Positions 42,356 through 51,371 of a stretch of 64,000 nucleotides of DNA are shown here, one piece after another; the stretch's first letter is position 1; each line of letters starts with the position of its first letter. Below the pieces are notes generated by a model. It did no database searches. It was not told the origin of the DNA and saw only the letters and a list, made by a program, of their open reading frames with translations. The translations under genes and the position numbers were made by a program. Location: NCBI GenBank assembly GCA_963752915.1, contig CAVVZZ010000002.1:62001-126000 (forward strand), written 5' to 3'. The DNA comes from DATJPR01 sp963752915 (GTDB lineage Bacteria; Bacteroidota; Ignavibacteria; UBA10030; UBA6906).

Positions 42356-43369
42356 CTAGAAGGCAAGGCTCACCGAGATTCGGTGAACCGAGCCGAGTCG
42401 GTTGTAGTTGGAGAATGCATAGTCAGCCGAAACCACGGTGACCGATGTGGCCAACCGGACCCCGGCGCCCAGAGTGAAATCTTCTTCTGATGTCTCGTCG
42501 GGACCGAGGAGGCGCTGCCCGATCGTTCGTTTCACCCCTCCCCTGAGAAAGAAGGTGTTTTGCCATCCGAACTCCGCGCCGAGTCGGACGTTCTCTGCAT
42601 TGTCATTCGGATGGTTGAGCTGCACCGATGTGGTCAGCCGTTCGTCGTCCGTCGATATCGGATCGAGCGCAAATCCCAGTTTGAATACCGTGGGGAGCGA
42701 GAAGGACTGGAAGCTCGACACCTGGGCTCCGCCCAGCTGGGTAACGGTTCCTTGCGGGGCCACATCCGCCCCAAAGTTCGCGATCACGACGGCGAATCGT
42801 GAGGTGCCGATCCCCGTCCAGTAGTACGTCCCGAGGTCGACCATGACCGACCGCATTTTCAGAACGTCGAGCGTCTCTTCGACGTAACGGACTGTAGCGC
42901 CGAAACTGAATTGGTTCGTCATCTTGCGCGTATACGTCAGAGCGAGGCTCACGTCGCCGAAACTGAAATACCGGCCTGTTCCGAACGGCTGTGTCTCGGT
43001 GGTGATTTCCATGTCGGCCATATGCAGGGAAGAAGCCGCGAAACCGACGGCATCATTCTCCGAGAAGTGGTGGACGATACCCAGGAAATCGTGCTTGATA
43101 TCGACGACATAGTCCGTGTGAGAGACAAGGACCTGGTCTCCGGTGAATTGGACCAGGCCGGCAGGGTTCCAATATAATGCGGAGGCGTCATTCGCGACTG
43201 CAACAAACGACTCGCCCATTGCCACGCCGCGCGCGCCGACACCGAGTTTCAGAAATTGGAATGCAGAAATACCTGCCCGTTGGCCGCCGAGGTTCGGTAC
43301 AAGCTGCCCCCAGGCCGTCACGGAACATGCCATAAGAAGGAGGACGACAACGAGCGCCCGATCCTTCAT
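42356..43369 (-). CDS. PorV/PorQ-family outer-membrane protein
   Basis: About 337 residues from ATG 43369 with AAGGA upstream. A signal peptide ends near VTAWG. The N-terminus has the PorV-family pattern FLKLGVGARGVAMGESFVAVANDASALYWNPAGL, shared with FadL-like barrels, and the remainder is an up-and-down barrel ending in HRISVSLAF with a terminal Phe. PorV in Bacteroidota is the shuttle that carries T9SS substrates from the translocon to the attachment complex; PorV-like paralogues accompany particular secreted proteins. Two T9SS-type secreted proteins and a TonB receptor are encoded just upstream on the same strand. Confidence 0.85.
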   Translation of the reverse strand: MKDRALVVVLLLMACSVTAWGQLVPNLGGQRAGISAFQFLKLGVGARGVAMGESFVAVANDASALYWNPAGLVQFTGDQVLVSHTDYVVDIKHDFLGIVHHFSENDAVGFAASSLHMADMEITTETQPFGTGRYFSFGDVSLALTYTRKMTNQFSFGATVRYVEETLDVLKMRSVMVDLGTYYWTGIGTSRFAVVIANFGADVAPQGTVTQLGGAQVSSFQSFSLPTVFKLGFALDPISTDDERLTTSVQLNHPNDNAENVRLGAEFGWQNTFFLRGGVKRTIGQRLLGPDETSEEDFTLGAGVRLATSVTVVSADYAFSNYNRLGSVHRISVSLAF

Positions 43370-43414
43370 GGTCCTTGCAGGTATGCGTACTGCGGTCACT
43401 GATAGCCCTTATCG

Positions 43415-46276
43415 TTAAAACTGCAATGACACGCCGCCGCGGATCGTCCTCGGGTTCAGGTAACGGGCGGGGCTGTACGGGAACGGGGACACCGAACCCG
43501 AAAGCTGGGGAAAGAGAGGATCATTGTAGCTTGACGGCGTCGGATCGCCGTACTCGTATGCTCTCCCCGTCACCGGATCGACGATCTGCGAATTCATGTT
43601 GTTGAACAAGTTCTGCACCTCGATGCTCGCAACGACTTTGACGAAACCGATATCGATGTATTTCTCGATGTTCAGGTCGACGTAGAACCAGGGGGCCCCA
43701 ACAGACCCGTTGATGTTGGTGATATCGTCGATGTACTGCGGCCGGCCCGTCGCCGCATCCACCCCGGTGTAGATCTGCGGCGTGTAGCGCTTGCCCGATT
43801 CGTAGAAGACTCGCAGATACAGATTCCAGTTATCAAGCACCCCCGGCCAGAGGCCAAAGAGCGGATCGTCCTTCGGAACGTTGAAATTCAGATTCAACGA
43901 CGCCTGGACGGGTCGGTCCCAGATAAGGTACGATTCCTTGATGTTCTCGGGTTGCCCCTGCTGGAGACGGATAATGTTCTCATTGGGAGTCGAACTCTTC
44001 CCCGTCGCAATGGAATACGATCCGGAGAATGAACCGCGGAACCAATTGCCGATCCGCTTCTTGTATTCCAATTCGATTCCTCGGACCCTGCCATAGTCGG
44101 AATTCAAGTACGTGTCGTAGTACTGCGCGCTTCCAGTGTTCGAGAGGCGCAGGACGGTGTTTTCCGTGATGTAGTCAAAGATGTCCTTGTAGTATGCGGT
44201 GACGGTAAGGACATCATTTCCCGAAAGCTGGTTGCGGAGACCGAGCTCATACGCAACGGTCGTTTCAGGATTCAGGTCCGGATTCCCGACGGGGAGCGAC
44301 GAGCGGACCGAAATCCGGTCGAGCTTTGAATAGACAAATTGGGGACGCGGGAACTTCGAGAAATGACCGTAGGAGAAGAACAGGGTCTGATTGTCCGAGA
44401 CCGGGTGGGAGATCCCGAGGCGGGGGCTGAGCCGGGCTTTGAAGCGCCTCCCGAAGAGCGAGAAGGTATCGTGAAGATAGGCATCGCGCAATCCCTGCGA
44501 CACGATAAGCGCAGATGATGTATCGCTCGCGATGTCGTCCACATACTTTCCGGGAGCCCAATAATCGAGCCGGAGCCCGAAGTTCAGCAGCATTCCGCTC
44601 AGGGCGACATTGTCCTGCGCGTAGAACGCCCCCTGGGCCGTGTTGACGTTGTAGATATCGTAGTCGAATCCCAGTGGTTTGACCCACGGCCGGAAAAGAT
44701 CAACCATCTGCATGTTCTGAAACCGCATCTCCAGTCCGGTCTTGAACTTGTTCGTCTCCGTGAAAAAATTCGTCAGGTCGAACTTGAAGGTGTATTCGGT
44801 GAGGAAGTGGTCCCGATACGACGTGGGAGAACCAAGATCGTAGAACCCGTCCCCCGGGACGACGCCGATCGTGTCTTTCCCGGTAAAGTAGTAGCGCAGA
44901 GGATAATTGACGATGTCCTGCGGTTCGATGTACGACTGAAACGGCTTCCCATTCGCGTCTCCCCGCACGTGCGCAGTATACCGGCTGAGCTTCACTTCGT
45001 AGAACGTCTGTTTGCTGAGCGTGTGGATCCACGACAGCGAGTGCTGGATATTGATCTGGGTGAACGTTTCCGCGCTGTCGGGGATGAACTGAAACTGATA
45101 CTGATATCCGGGGTTCGGCTCAACTGCCTCCAGCGTGGCCTGAACAGTCTGCGTGTTCTGATCGATCGATACCGACTGATTGTAGGCGTACGAAAGTTTT
45201 GTGGTCGGACTTGGCTTCCAGGTCAGCTTTGTCAACCAGGAGTAATTGTTGCTCCTCCGCGGCGCCCACTGTGTCCCATGCCAGATCGAGGAATACAACC
45301 CTCCCGGCGCCTCCAGGGCATACCCCGACGGTTTGTTGTCCGCTCCTACAAGCTGGACCCAGCGCGTATAGCCGTCCGTCAAATTCGCATAGCCCGTCGC
45401 AAAGAAGCTCACGGTACCGGGGATTTCAATTCCAAGGGAGGGAAGGAGAAACGACGTGATCGGTTCCGGACCGCTCAGGGAGGCCCCGTAGATATCGGTG
45501 TTCCAGTTGCCAAGCGAGTTCGTATTGAAACCGAAATGATCGGTCTTGTAGGAGATCTCCCCGAAGTACTTATCCGACCCCTCCCGGGTCGTGATATTCA
45601 CGATGCCCGACGTGGCCTGGCCGTATTCCGCATTATACCCGCCGGTGATTACTTCGACTTCCTGTATCGATGATGGGCTCAGTTGGAGACCGAAGCCCGT
45701 CCCTGCCATCGGGTCCTGCACCGAAATACCGTCCAGCAGATAGGCATTCTCATACGATCGCCCGCCGCGGATGTGGATTTCATTGTCGGCCATGACGACG
45801 CCGGGCTGCAGGGAGACAATCGCCTGCACATTTTGCAGGGCGGCTGCTTTGATATCGGCCTGCCCGACATCGCGACGACTCGCCGTCTCCTGAATGTCAA
45901 ACAACGGCTTCTGTCCAACCACAACAATGTCCTGATCGAGTGCAAGGACAGTCTCTTCCATTTTCGCCCGAAGCGTCGTCGCCTGTCCGGCTTCAACTTT
46001 CACCGCGGTGAACTGGACGACTTTGTAGCCGAGGAGGGAAACCTCGACGGTATAGGTCCCGGGGTTGACCCGTTCAATCTTAAAATTCCCGTCGATGTCA
46101 CTTGTCCCGCCGTAATAGGTCCCCTTGACCGTAATGTTCGCGCCGGGAAGACCCTCCCCGGTTTTCGATTCTGTCACTGTCCCGACAATGCGGCCGGGGG
46201 TCTGCGCGTACGACATTGACCCGCCGGCTGCCACAAGAACGACAATCGTAACCAGTATGTACCGAAGGAACGTCAT
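43415..46276 (-). CDS. TonB-dependent receptor with carboxypeptidase-regulatory domain
   Basis: About 953 residues from ATG 46276 with TGAGGT upstream; the frame extends to 46447 without signal peptide. The signal peptide ends near SMSYAQ. A regulatory domain (GRIVGTVTESKTGEGLPGANI, DGNFKIERVNPGTYTVEVSLLGY) precedes a plug (FDIQETASRRDVGQADIKAA, NEIHIRGGRSYENAYLLDGISVQDP, EVITGGYNAEYGQATSGIVNITTREG) and a barrel that closes at IRGGVSLQF. The family is that of outer-membrane transporters energised by TonB. It is followed by the PorV-like gene after 45 bases and preceded by a large lipoprotein gene. The ligand is unknown. Confidence 0.9.
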   Translation of the reverse strand: MTFLRYILVTIVVLVAAGGSMSYAQTPGRIVGTVTESKTGEGLPGANITVKGTYYGGTSDIDGNFKIERVNPGTYTVEVSLLGYKVVQFTAVKVEAGQATTLRAKMEETVLALDQDIVVVGQKPLFDIQETASRRDVGQADIKAAALQNVQAIVSLQPGVVMADNEIHIRGGRSYENAYLLDGISVQDPMAGTGFGLQLSPSSIQEVEVITGGYNAEYGQATSGIVNITTREGSDKYFGEISYKTDHFGFNTNSLGNWNTDIYGASLSGPEPITSFLLPSLGIEIPGTVSFFATGYANLTDGYTRWVQLVGADNKPSGYALEAPGGLYSSIWHGTQWAPRRSNNYSWLTKLTWKPSPTTKLSYAYNQSVSIDQNTQTVQATLEAVEPNPGYQYQFQFIPDSAETFTQINIQHSLSWIHTLSKQTFYEVKLSRYTAHVRGDANGKPFQSYIEPQDIVNYPLRYYFTGKDTIGVVPGDGFYDLGSPTSYRDHFLTEYTFKFDLTNFFTETNKFKTGLEMRFQNMQMVDLFRPWVKPLGFDYDIYNVNTAQGAFYAQDNVALSGMLLNFGLRLDYWAPGKYVDDIASDTSSALIVSQGLRDAYLHDTFSLFGRRFKARLSPRLGISHPVSDNQTLFFSYGHFSKFPRPQFVYSKLDRISVRSSLPVGNPDLNPETTVAYELGLRNQLSGNDVLTVTAYYKDIFDYITENTVLRLSNTGSAQYYDTYLNSDYGRVRGIELEYKKRIGNWFRGSFSGSYSIATGKSSTPNENIIRLQQGQPENIKESYLIWDRPVQASLNLNFNVPKDDPLFGLWPGVLDNWNLYLRVFYESGKRYTPQIYTGVDAATGRPQYIDDITNINGSVGAPWFYVDLNIEKYIDIGFVKVVASIEVQNLFNNMNSQIVDPVTGRAYEYGDPTPSSYNDPLFPQLSGSVSPFPYSPARYLNPRTIRGGVSLQF

Positions 46277-46373
46277 GTACCTCACTCTCACCACTGGATC
46301 AGGATAGTTCGTGTCGGGAGTCCTGGAAGCGCCTGACGTTCCCGACGTTTGACACGAGAACGCGTCATCACGG

Positions 46374-48128
46374 CTAGAAGACAGACCGATTGATGACCTG
46401 GGACGGACTAAACTCAGAACCGAACACTTTGGTAAAAAACGCCGCAAGCCCTTGTGTATTACCGGCGACGGAATTGTTCAAAAGATGCAGCGGCAGCCCC
46501 ATAAAGATGATCGTCCGCTGTCCATCGATGACGCCGATATTCGGAGTCCCGATATACCGGTTCCGGGTGTCAGCTTGCAGGTGATAAATGTATCTGGCGT
46601 CTGCGCGCCGGTACACCGGGCGCATGAAGATCACATGAGTCGAAGGCGTCGGGTTGAATGCGAGCTGGGGATAGATATCCGTGGCGTCCGAACTGTCCGC
46701 ATACAGGACAAAGTTCGCCGGAATGCGCGTGTCGCCCGCGACCGGAGGCGGGACCGCCGGTCTCGTCGTCGAAAGATCGACGCCGCTCACGCTGTCGATC
46801 GGCGCGAAATCCCTGAGCGCGCCGCGGGGATCGATGGATGTGAGAAACGTCGTAGAAAAGAGAACCTTACCGCCGTTCTGAATGTACGTGAACAAGGTCG
46901 TCTGGGCCACGCCGAGACTCGGTTGCTGATCCGTGTACCAGAGCACGTAATCATACAGAAGGAATGTCTGTATCAGCGCAGGATCGGGATACCCCGGGAC
47001 GAGTGTTCCCACTTTGCCGCTGCTTTTGTCAGCGAGCGTTACCCCTTGACCCAGATTAAGGATGTCGACCGTTGTGAACTGATTGCCAGGGACCGCCGCC
47101 AGACTTGCAAGGTATGTGCTGAGTGCGGCGGCGGCATCCGAGTTGACGTAATCGCTGACGAGAAGGAGTTTCCCCAGTGGCCGTTTCACATACCAATGGT
47201 CGTTCCCCGCCGGGAGCACCCCCGGAATGCTATACTCTCCTGCAACATCACGAACTTCGACAAAGAATTTGTTCTGGTCGTCGAGCTTCATCCCCGGAAT
47301 CTGGCCGATGAGCTGGCGTCCGAGAAACGATCCGGCGTAGATATCAGCCGTCACCGTCGGCCCTGCAGCATCGCTGCGCGAGCGGGGGACGACCAGCGTG
47401 ATGATCGAGTCTCGCAACGGAATGGTCAGCCAGTTCGACGGGTCGGTCGTGTCGTTCAGCGCGATCCGGTATGATACGAGAGTGTTGTTCCCGTCAGGAT
47501 CGCTCGCCGTCCACGCAAAGGTTACCGCGGTGAATGTCGTGTCTGGCTGCTTGAGCACATTTGTCGGGTCGTTCGGGTTCTGGAGGAATGAAACCGAGGG
47601 CGGCGAATTCCTGATCGGGAACACCAGCGATGCTCCCTTGGGATCCATTGCCGGCACCAGGCCGGGAAGAGTCTCGTCGGAAGGATCGTACATCCCGTTG
47701 TCGTTCTTGTCCCAATACGCAAACGGCGTCAACCGGACGATGCTCCCGTCGGGGAGCCCGGCAAAACCATTGTCGACGCTTCGGACCACCACGGTGAATT
47801 TCCGGAACAGCGTGTCGAGGGGAAAGAGAATCGTTGAATCGTTCTTCGAGGTCCAGGTGTACCGGAGTGTGTCCGGGACCGGCAGCGCGCTCACGCCGCC
47901 GTATTCCGCCTTGAACGAAAACAGGAACCCCCGCACGAGTCCGTCAGGGTCCTCACCCCACCAGTGGAGGTGCGCCTTGCTGACTCCCGTCCCCACGCTG
48001 GAATCCGGATAGAGCCAGAGATAGGTGGACGGCTTTCCGTTTGCGGAGTTCGTGTCGGCGATATGTTCGCGGCACGCAACGCCGGCAAAGGCCAGCAACA
48101 CGAGACTGATCGAGACCCACCTGACCAC
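46374..48128 (-). CDS. Large hypothetical lipoprotein of the outer-membrane cluster
   Basis: 584 residues. A short signal peptide ends in FAGVAC, a probable lipobox. Then come Ig/fibronectin-like stretches (KAHLHWWGEDPDGLVRGFLFSF, AVTFAWTASDPDGNNTLVSYRIALNDT) and a C-terminal half with a Rossmann-like or GATase-like flavour (GKLLLVSDYVNSDAAAALSTYL, YDYVLWYTDQQPSLGVAQTTLFTYIQNGGKVLFSTTFL, RTIIFMGLPLHLLNN) as in proteins that test for a file- or glutamine-amidotransferase-like fold. No family name can be given with confidence. It sits between the T9SS protein gene and the TonB receptor on the same strand. Confidence 0.75.
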   Translation of the reverse strand: MVRWVSISLVLLAFAGVACREHIADTNSANGKPSTYLWLYPDSSVGTGVSKAHLHWWGEDPDGLVRGFLFSFKAEYGGVSALPVPDTLRYTWTSKNDSTILFPLDTLFRKFTVVVRSVDNGFAGLPDGSIVRLTPFAYWDKNDNGMYDPSDETLPGLVPAMDPKGASLVFPIRNSPPSVSFLQNPNDPTNVLKQPDTTFTAVTFAWTASDPDGNNTLVSYRIALNDTTDPSNWLTIPLRDSIITLVVPRSRSDAAGPTVTADIYAGSFLGRQLIGQIPGMKLDDQNKFFVEVRDVAGEYSIPGVLPAGNDHWYVKRPLGKLLLVSDYVNSDAAAALSTYLASLAAVPGNQFTTVDILNLGQGVTLADKSSGKVGTLVPGYPDPALIQTFLLYDYVLWYTDQQPSLGVAQTTLFTYIQNGGKVLFSTTFLTSIDPRGALRDFAPIDSVSGVDLSTTRPAVPPPVAGDTRIPANFVLYADSSDATDIYPQLAFNPTPSTHVIFMRPVYRRADARYIYHLQADTRNRYIGTPNIGVIDGQRTIIFMGLPLHLLNNSVAGNTQGLAAFFTKVFGSEFSPSQVINRSVF

Positions 48129-48170
48129 AGGTTCCCCGGAGAGTGAACAATGACGTTGGAGACAGCCCCC

Positions 48171-48197
48171 CCGGCAAGGGTCAAAGACCCTTGCCGG
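48171..48197 (-). terminator. Strong hairpin between T9SS protein gene and lipoprotein gene
   Basis: CCGGCAAGGGTC (48171-48182), loop AAA, GACCCTTGCCGG (48186-48197): 12 perfect pairs. It stands 13 bases past the stop of the upstream gene and 43 bases before the start of the next one. No T run follows, so it probably trims or stabilises RNA ends. Confidence 0.6.
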
Positions 48198-48210
48198 AAG
48201 GAGACAGATA

Positions 48211-50448
48211 TTACTTCACAAGGGCCATCTTCTTGACGACGCTGAACGAACCGCTCTGGAGCCGGTAGAAATAGACGCCGCTCGAAAGACGTGATGCGTC
48301 GAAGCGAACGGTGTAATTTCCCGCCTCCCGAACGTCGTCGACGAGCGTGCTGACCTGCTGACCGAGGACATTGTAGACCTTGAGCGTGACGAGACCCGCC
48401 CTCGGGAGAGCATATTGAATCATCGTGGTCGGGTTGAAGGGGTTCGGGTAATTCTGGGACACAGCATATTTCGTGGGAAGCCCCTGCGGACCGGTGGCAA
48501 CACCTGTCAGGACGACACTCACGAAGTCCGCGTCCGTCCTGGGGACGAACTTGTACTGGTTGAAGCTGTAGTAGACGATCCCGGTCAGCGAACCGATCTT
48601 GTTCCCGACATGGAAGACGGTCTTACCGAGCAGCGTGTCTGCAGGAGCGTTCGAGTACTTGTACTTTCCGCTCTGTTGCACGACCACGGCGCCGGACCCG
48701 TCGTTGACGGAATATTCGGTGGGATCGGAAAAGGTGGGGTTCACGTCGGTCACCGTAACATTCGTGAATTTGACGAGCATCCCCTCATACGGTTCCGCGC
48801 TTGCGGCGCCGTTGCTCACGTTGAATGCACCGGTAGTGAGGCTGACGGGTGCCGGTTCCGGTTTTCCGCTCGAGACCTTGACGACCGTGGTGATGTTCCC
48901 GAGACGCGTCACATCGAACTGTTCCTGGACCGTGCCTGTCACGGTAACGCTGTCGCCGTTTTGCAGGGCGGCCATTTGTTTCTGGACGAGCGTGTCGCTC
49001 GTGCTCAGCCAGAGGCCGCTCCACGGCGCGCTGGTACTTTGCATGTACCATGCATTGGTGCTGCCGGTGGTCACCGGGGAAATGCCGATGTGTGCCGTAT
49101 CCGCCGTGATGATCCCGGACAGCGCCGTGACGGCACCGATGTATGCGCTGCGACCGTTGACAAACGGGGTATATTGCACGTCGTGGATCGTCAGTGGCGT
49201 GGACTTCACATTATAGAAGAAGAATCCTTTCGAGGTGTCGGAAGCGATGCCGCTTGTCGCGGAATTCGCAAGCCGGACCGTCTGGCCGAACGAATCGGCC
49301 ACCTCAATATAGTAGCGGACGTAGGTGGTATCGATTTGCTTGGGAATGACGCCGACGTACGTGGTATCACTTGCTTGGAAGGTCATCGCGACGGTGGAGA
49401 ATGCCGTCTTGTTCGTGCTGTATTTGAGGGAAACGGTCTTGGGCAGCGAGCCGTTCACCTGTTGCGTCACCTTCACCGATATCGTCGCGGTCGTGTCCGG
49501 CGTGATCACCACCGGATTTCTGCGCTGTGTCTGCACGAGCGGAGGAGTCGGAACCGTCGTAAACACGACATCGCTGTAATACATGGGGGCGATGCGATAT
49601 CCGCGCGGTCCCTCGCTGCCGGACGACGTCGTGATGATGCCGCGAAGGGTGTCGATGCGGGTGCCGTTTCCGATATTGGCATATTTCCTGACCCACGCCG
49701 TGTCTGCAAATGCCCAACCCGTTTGGCCAAGCGTGAAATAGCGGGACATGTCGTACTCGCTGATCTCGTTGCCGGCAGAGTCCACGGCGCTGAACGTCCC
49801 GCGTGCCGTATTCACCTTGTTGTCGATCGTAAGATTGTGGAATTCGACATACATCCCTTCCAACGGTTCTCCTGTGGCAACCTGCATCTTTCCGGTACTG
49901 AAGATCCCCTTGTAGAAATCGCCGACGTTTTTCACGACGATCTTGGGAACGGGACCCGTCGTCGCGCTGACATCCAGAGGATGACCGGCGATGGGCTGGA
50001 ACTGCGTGAGGCTGAATCCGCGCTGCAGCGGAAACTCACTGACCACACCGGTCATTGTGATCGTGTCCCCGGCTGCCACGCTCATGAACCCATCGGCAAC
50101 CAATTGCGTGGAGTCGGCAATGTTGGCACGCACGAGAATGCCGGCCCAGGAGTCCTGTGAGGCCGCAGTATCATACAGCACCATCGTCCATCCTGACGCA
50201 GTATACGTGATCACCATCGGGGGAACCGCGACAATTCCGGTCACGACCACGGTGTCGCCGTTATACGGCGAAGTCTGGAGTGTCCAGTGCAGCTGGGTGC
50301 TGTTCGCACCGAAATTTGAAATCGTGTCGGCCATTGCCAGAGAATCCGCTGGCATTTCCTGGATCTGCCTGATGGTCACGTGGGGATACTGGGCAAATCC
50401 GGACACGGCACACAGGACAAGCAGAACAAGTGGTAGTACTTTCTTCAT
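48211..50448 (-). CDS. T9SS-secreted protein with repeated OB-fold-like domains
   Basis: About 745 residues from ATG 50448 with AAGGAGG upstream. A signal peptide ends near AVSGFAQ. Two OB-fold-like (DUF5689/YhcR-like) modules are suggested by DTVVVTGIVAVPP with ITMTGVVSEF, and by DSVTVTGTVQEQFDVTRLGN with NVTVTDVNPTF. Between them are Ig-like strands. The C-terminus is a canonical type A sorting domain: YPNPFNPTTMIQYALPRAG, LKVYNVLGQQVSTLVDD, SSGVYFYRLQSGSF, ending KKMALVK. The protein should cross the outer membrane by T9SS and be anchored or released. It is likely carried by the PorV-like protein encoded downstream. Confidence 0.87.
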   Translation of the reverse strand: MKKVLPLVLLVLCAVSGFAQYPHVTIRQIQEMPADSLAMADTISNFGANSTQLHWTLQTSPYNGDTVVVTGIVAVPPMVITYTASGWTMVLYDTAASQDSWAGILVRANIADSTQLVADGFMSVAAGDTITMTGVVSEFPLQRGFSLTQFQPIAGHPLDVSATTGPVPKIVVKNVGDFYKGIFSTGKMQVATGEPLEGMYVEFHNLTIDNKVNTARGTFSAVDSAGNEISEYDMSRYFTLGQTGWAFADTAWVRKYANIGNGTRIDTLRGIITTSSGSEGPRGYRIAPMYYSDVVFTTVPTPPLVQTQRRNPVVITPDTTATISVKVTQQVNGSLPKTVSLKYSTNKTAFSTVAMTFQASDTTYVGVIPKQIDTTYVRYYIEVADSFGQTVRLANSATSGIASDTSKGFFFYNVKSTPLTIHDVQYTPFVNGRSAYIGAVTALSGIITADTAHIGISPVTTGSTNAWYMQSTSAPWSGLWLSTSDTLVQKQMAALQNGDSVTVTGTVQEQFDVTRLGNITTVVKVSSGKPEPAPVSLTTGAFNVSNGAASAEPYEGMLVKFTNVTVTDVNPTFSDPTEYSVNDGSGAVVVQQSGKYKYSNAPADTLLGKTVFHVGNKIGSLTGIVYYSFNQYKFVPRTDADFVSVVLTGVATGPQGLPTKYAVSQNYPNPFNPTTMIQYALPRAGLVTLKVYNVLGQQVSTLVDDVREAGNYTVRFDASRLSSGVYFYRLQSGSFSVVKKMALVK

Positions 50449-50558
50449 GGACGCCTCCTTCAAGAAATGTGAGATGCCGACCCTTCACTGAAATGTGGAC
50501 TGCGCGAACTGCGACCGGAAGTCGTGCGCGCGTGCTGCGAGCTTCGACTGCCGGAGAT

Positions 50559-51371
50559 TTATTTGATCACGAGAAACTTTCCCGTCTGGAGAGTGCCGGT
50601 GTCGGTGTCCTTCACCGAGAACAAATAGAGCCCCGTGGCGAGGGCCTGGTCGTATTTCGTCACAAGATCCCAGGCATGTTCTCCGCCGGAGAACTGGAGC
50701 GGGACATCGTTGCCGCCGAATTGTTGGAACCATTGAATATCGGACCCGTTGTACGTCGCCGCATCATGGCTGAATTCGGCGACGATGTCGCCTGCGAGCG
50801 TGTAGATGCGGATCTCCGCATGCCGCGGAAGGTTATAGAAGTACATCTTTCGCGTCCGCTCCCCCGCCCCATCCCATATCGCGTTCGCGTAGTAGGGGTT
50901 CGGATACACTCCGATCTTCTTCGTCCCATCGTTGGGAGGCGTCCCCGGGATCACCCGGGCGATCTCCGTCTTGCTTTCGAGCGACGCCACGCCGGCGGCA
51001 GAATCTCCCTGGTCATAGGCCGATATGCCGTAGACATATTGCCAGCCGTTGAGATGAGGCACGGTCTCTCCTTTTGGAGGAAACCGGTACCAGTAATCGA
51101 CGGTGTCACCCGGGAACTTCTTCGGCGTATCGAGCAGGATCTGACTGAAGCCGGTGTTATATCCGATGTTGTCGTCCGGCCTGTCGAAATCACCAGCGAG
51201 TGAGAGGTTCAGGAGAAGATTTCCCGGGTCGACGAAATCCGCCCCGGCATTTGAGCGGTAGACGTGATACCCTTCGAAATCGTACTTGCGCGTCACGGGG
51301 TCGAGGCTCAATTCCGATGTCGACTTGTCCCAGTATACCGCCACGGTCTGATTTCCCACTTCCACCCGCAC
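50559..51371 (-). CDS. C-terminal part of a secreted protein with T9SS-type end (frameshifted)
   Basis: 270 codons continuing the 51190-52686 frame after one frameshift. It starts in a fibronectin-like domain (NQTVAVYWDKSTSELSLDP, FEGYHVYRSNAG, VDYWYRF, GWQYVYGISAYDQGD) and ends in a sorting-like domain: KIGVYPNPYYANAIWDG, MYFYNLPRHAEIRIYTLAGDIV, ATGLYLFSVKD, TLQTGKFLVIK. That end resembles a variant T9SS domain with YPNPY in place of YPNPFNP. Upstream in this frame DHYRLPQPPRPPKVRVEV joins naturally to the N-terminal part. Confidence 0.78.
   Translation of the reverse strand: MRVEVGNQTVAVYWDKSTSELSLDPVTRKYDFEGYHVYRSNAGADFVDPGNLLLNLSLAGDFDRPDDNIGYNTGFSQILLDTPKKFPGDTVDYWYRFPPKGETVPHLNGWQYVYGISAYDQGDSAAGVASLESKTEIARVIPGTPPNDGTKKIGVYPNPYYANAIWDGAGERTRKMYFYNLPRHAEIRIYTLAGDIVAEFSHDAATYNGSDIQWFQQFGGNDVPLQFSGGEHAWDLVTKYDQALATGLYLFSVKDTDTGTLQTGKFLVIK

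Noticed and set aside
48415..50160. Plus-strand frame of 581 codons
   Set aside because: Antisense of a T9SS protein with a canonical sorting domain and a strong ribosome-binding site.
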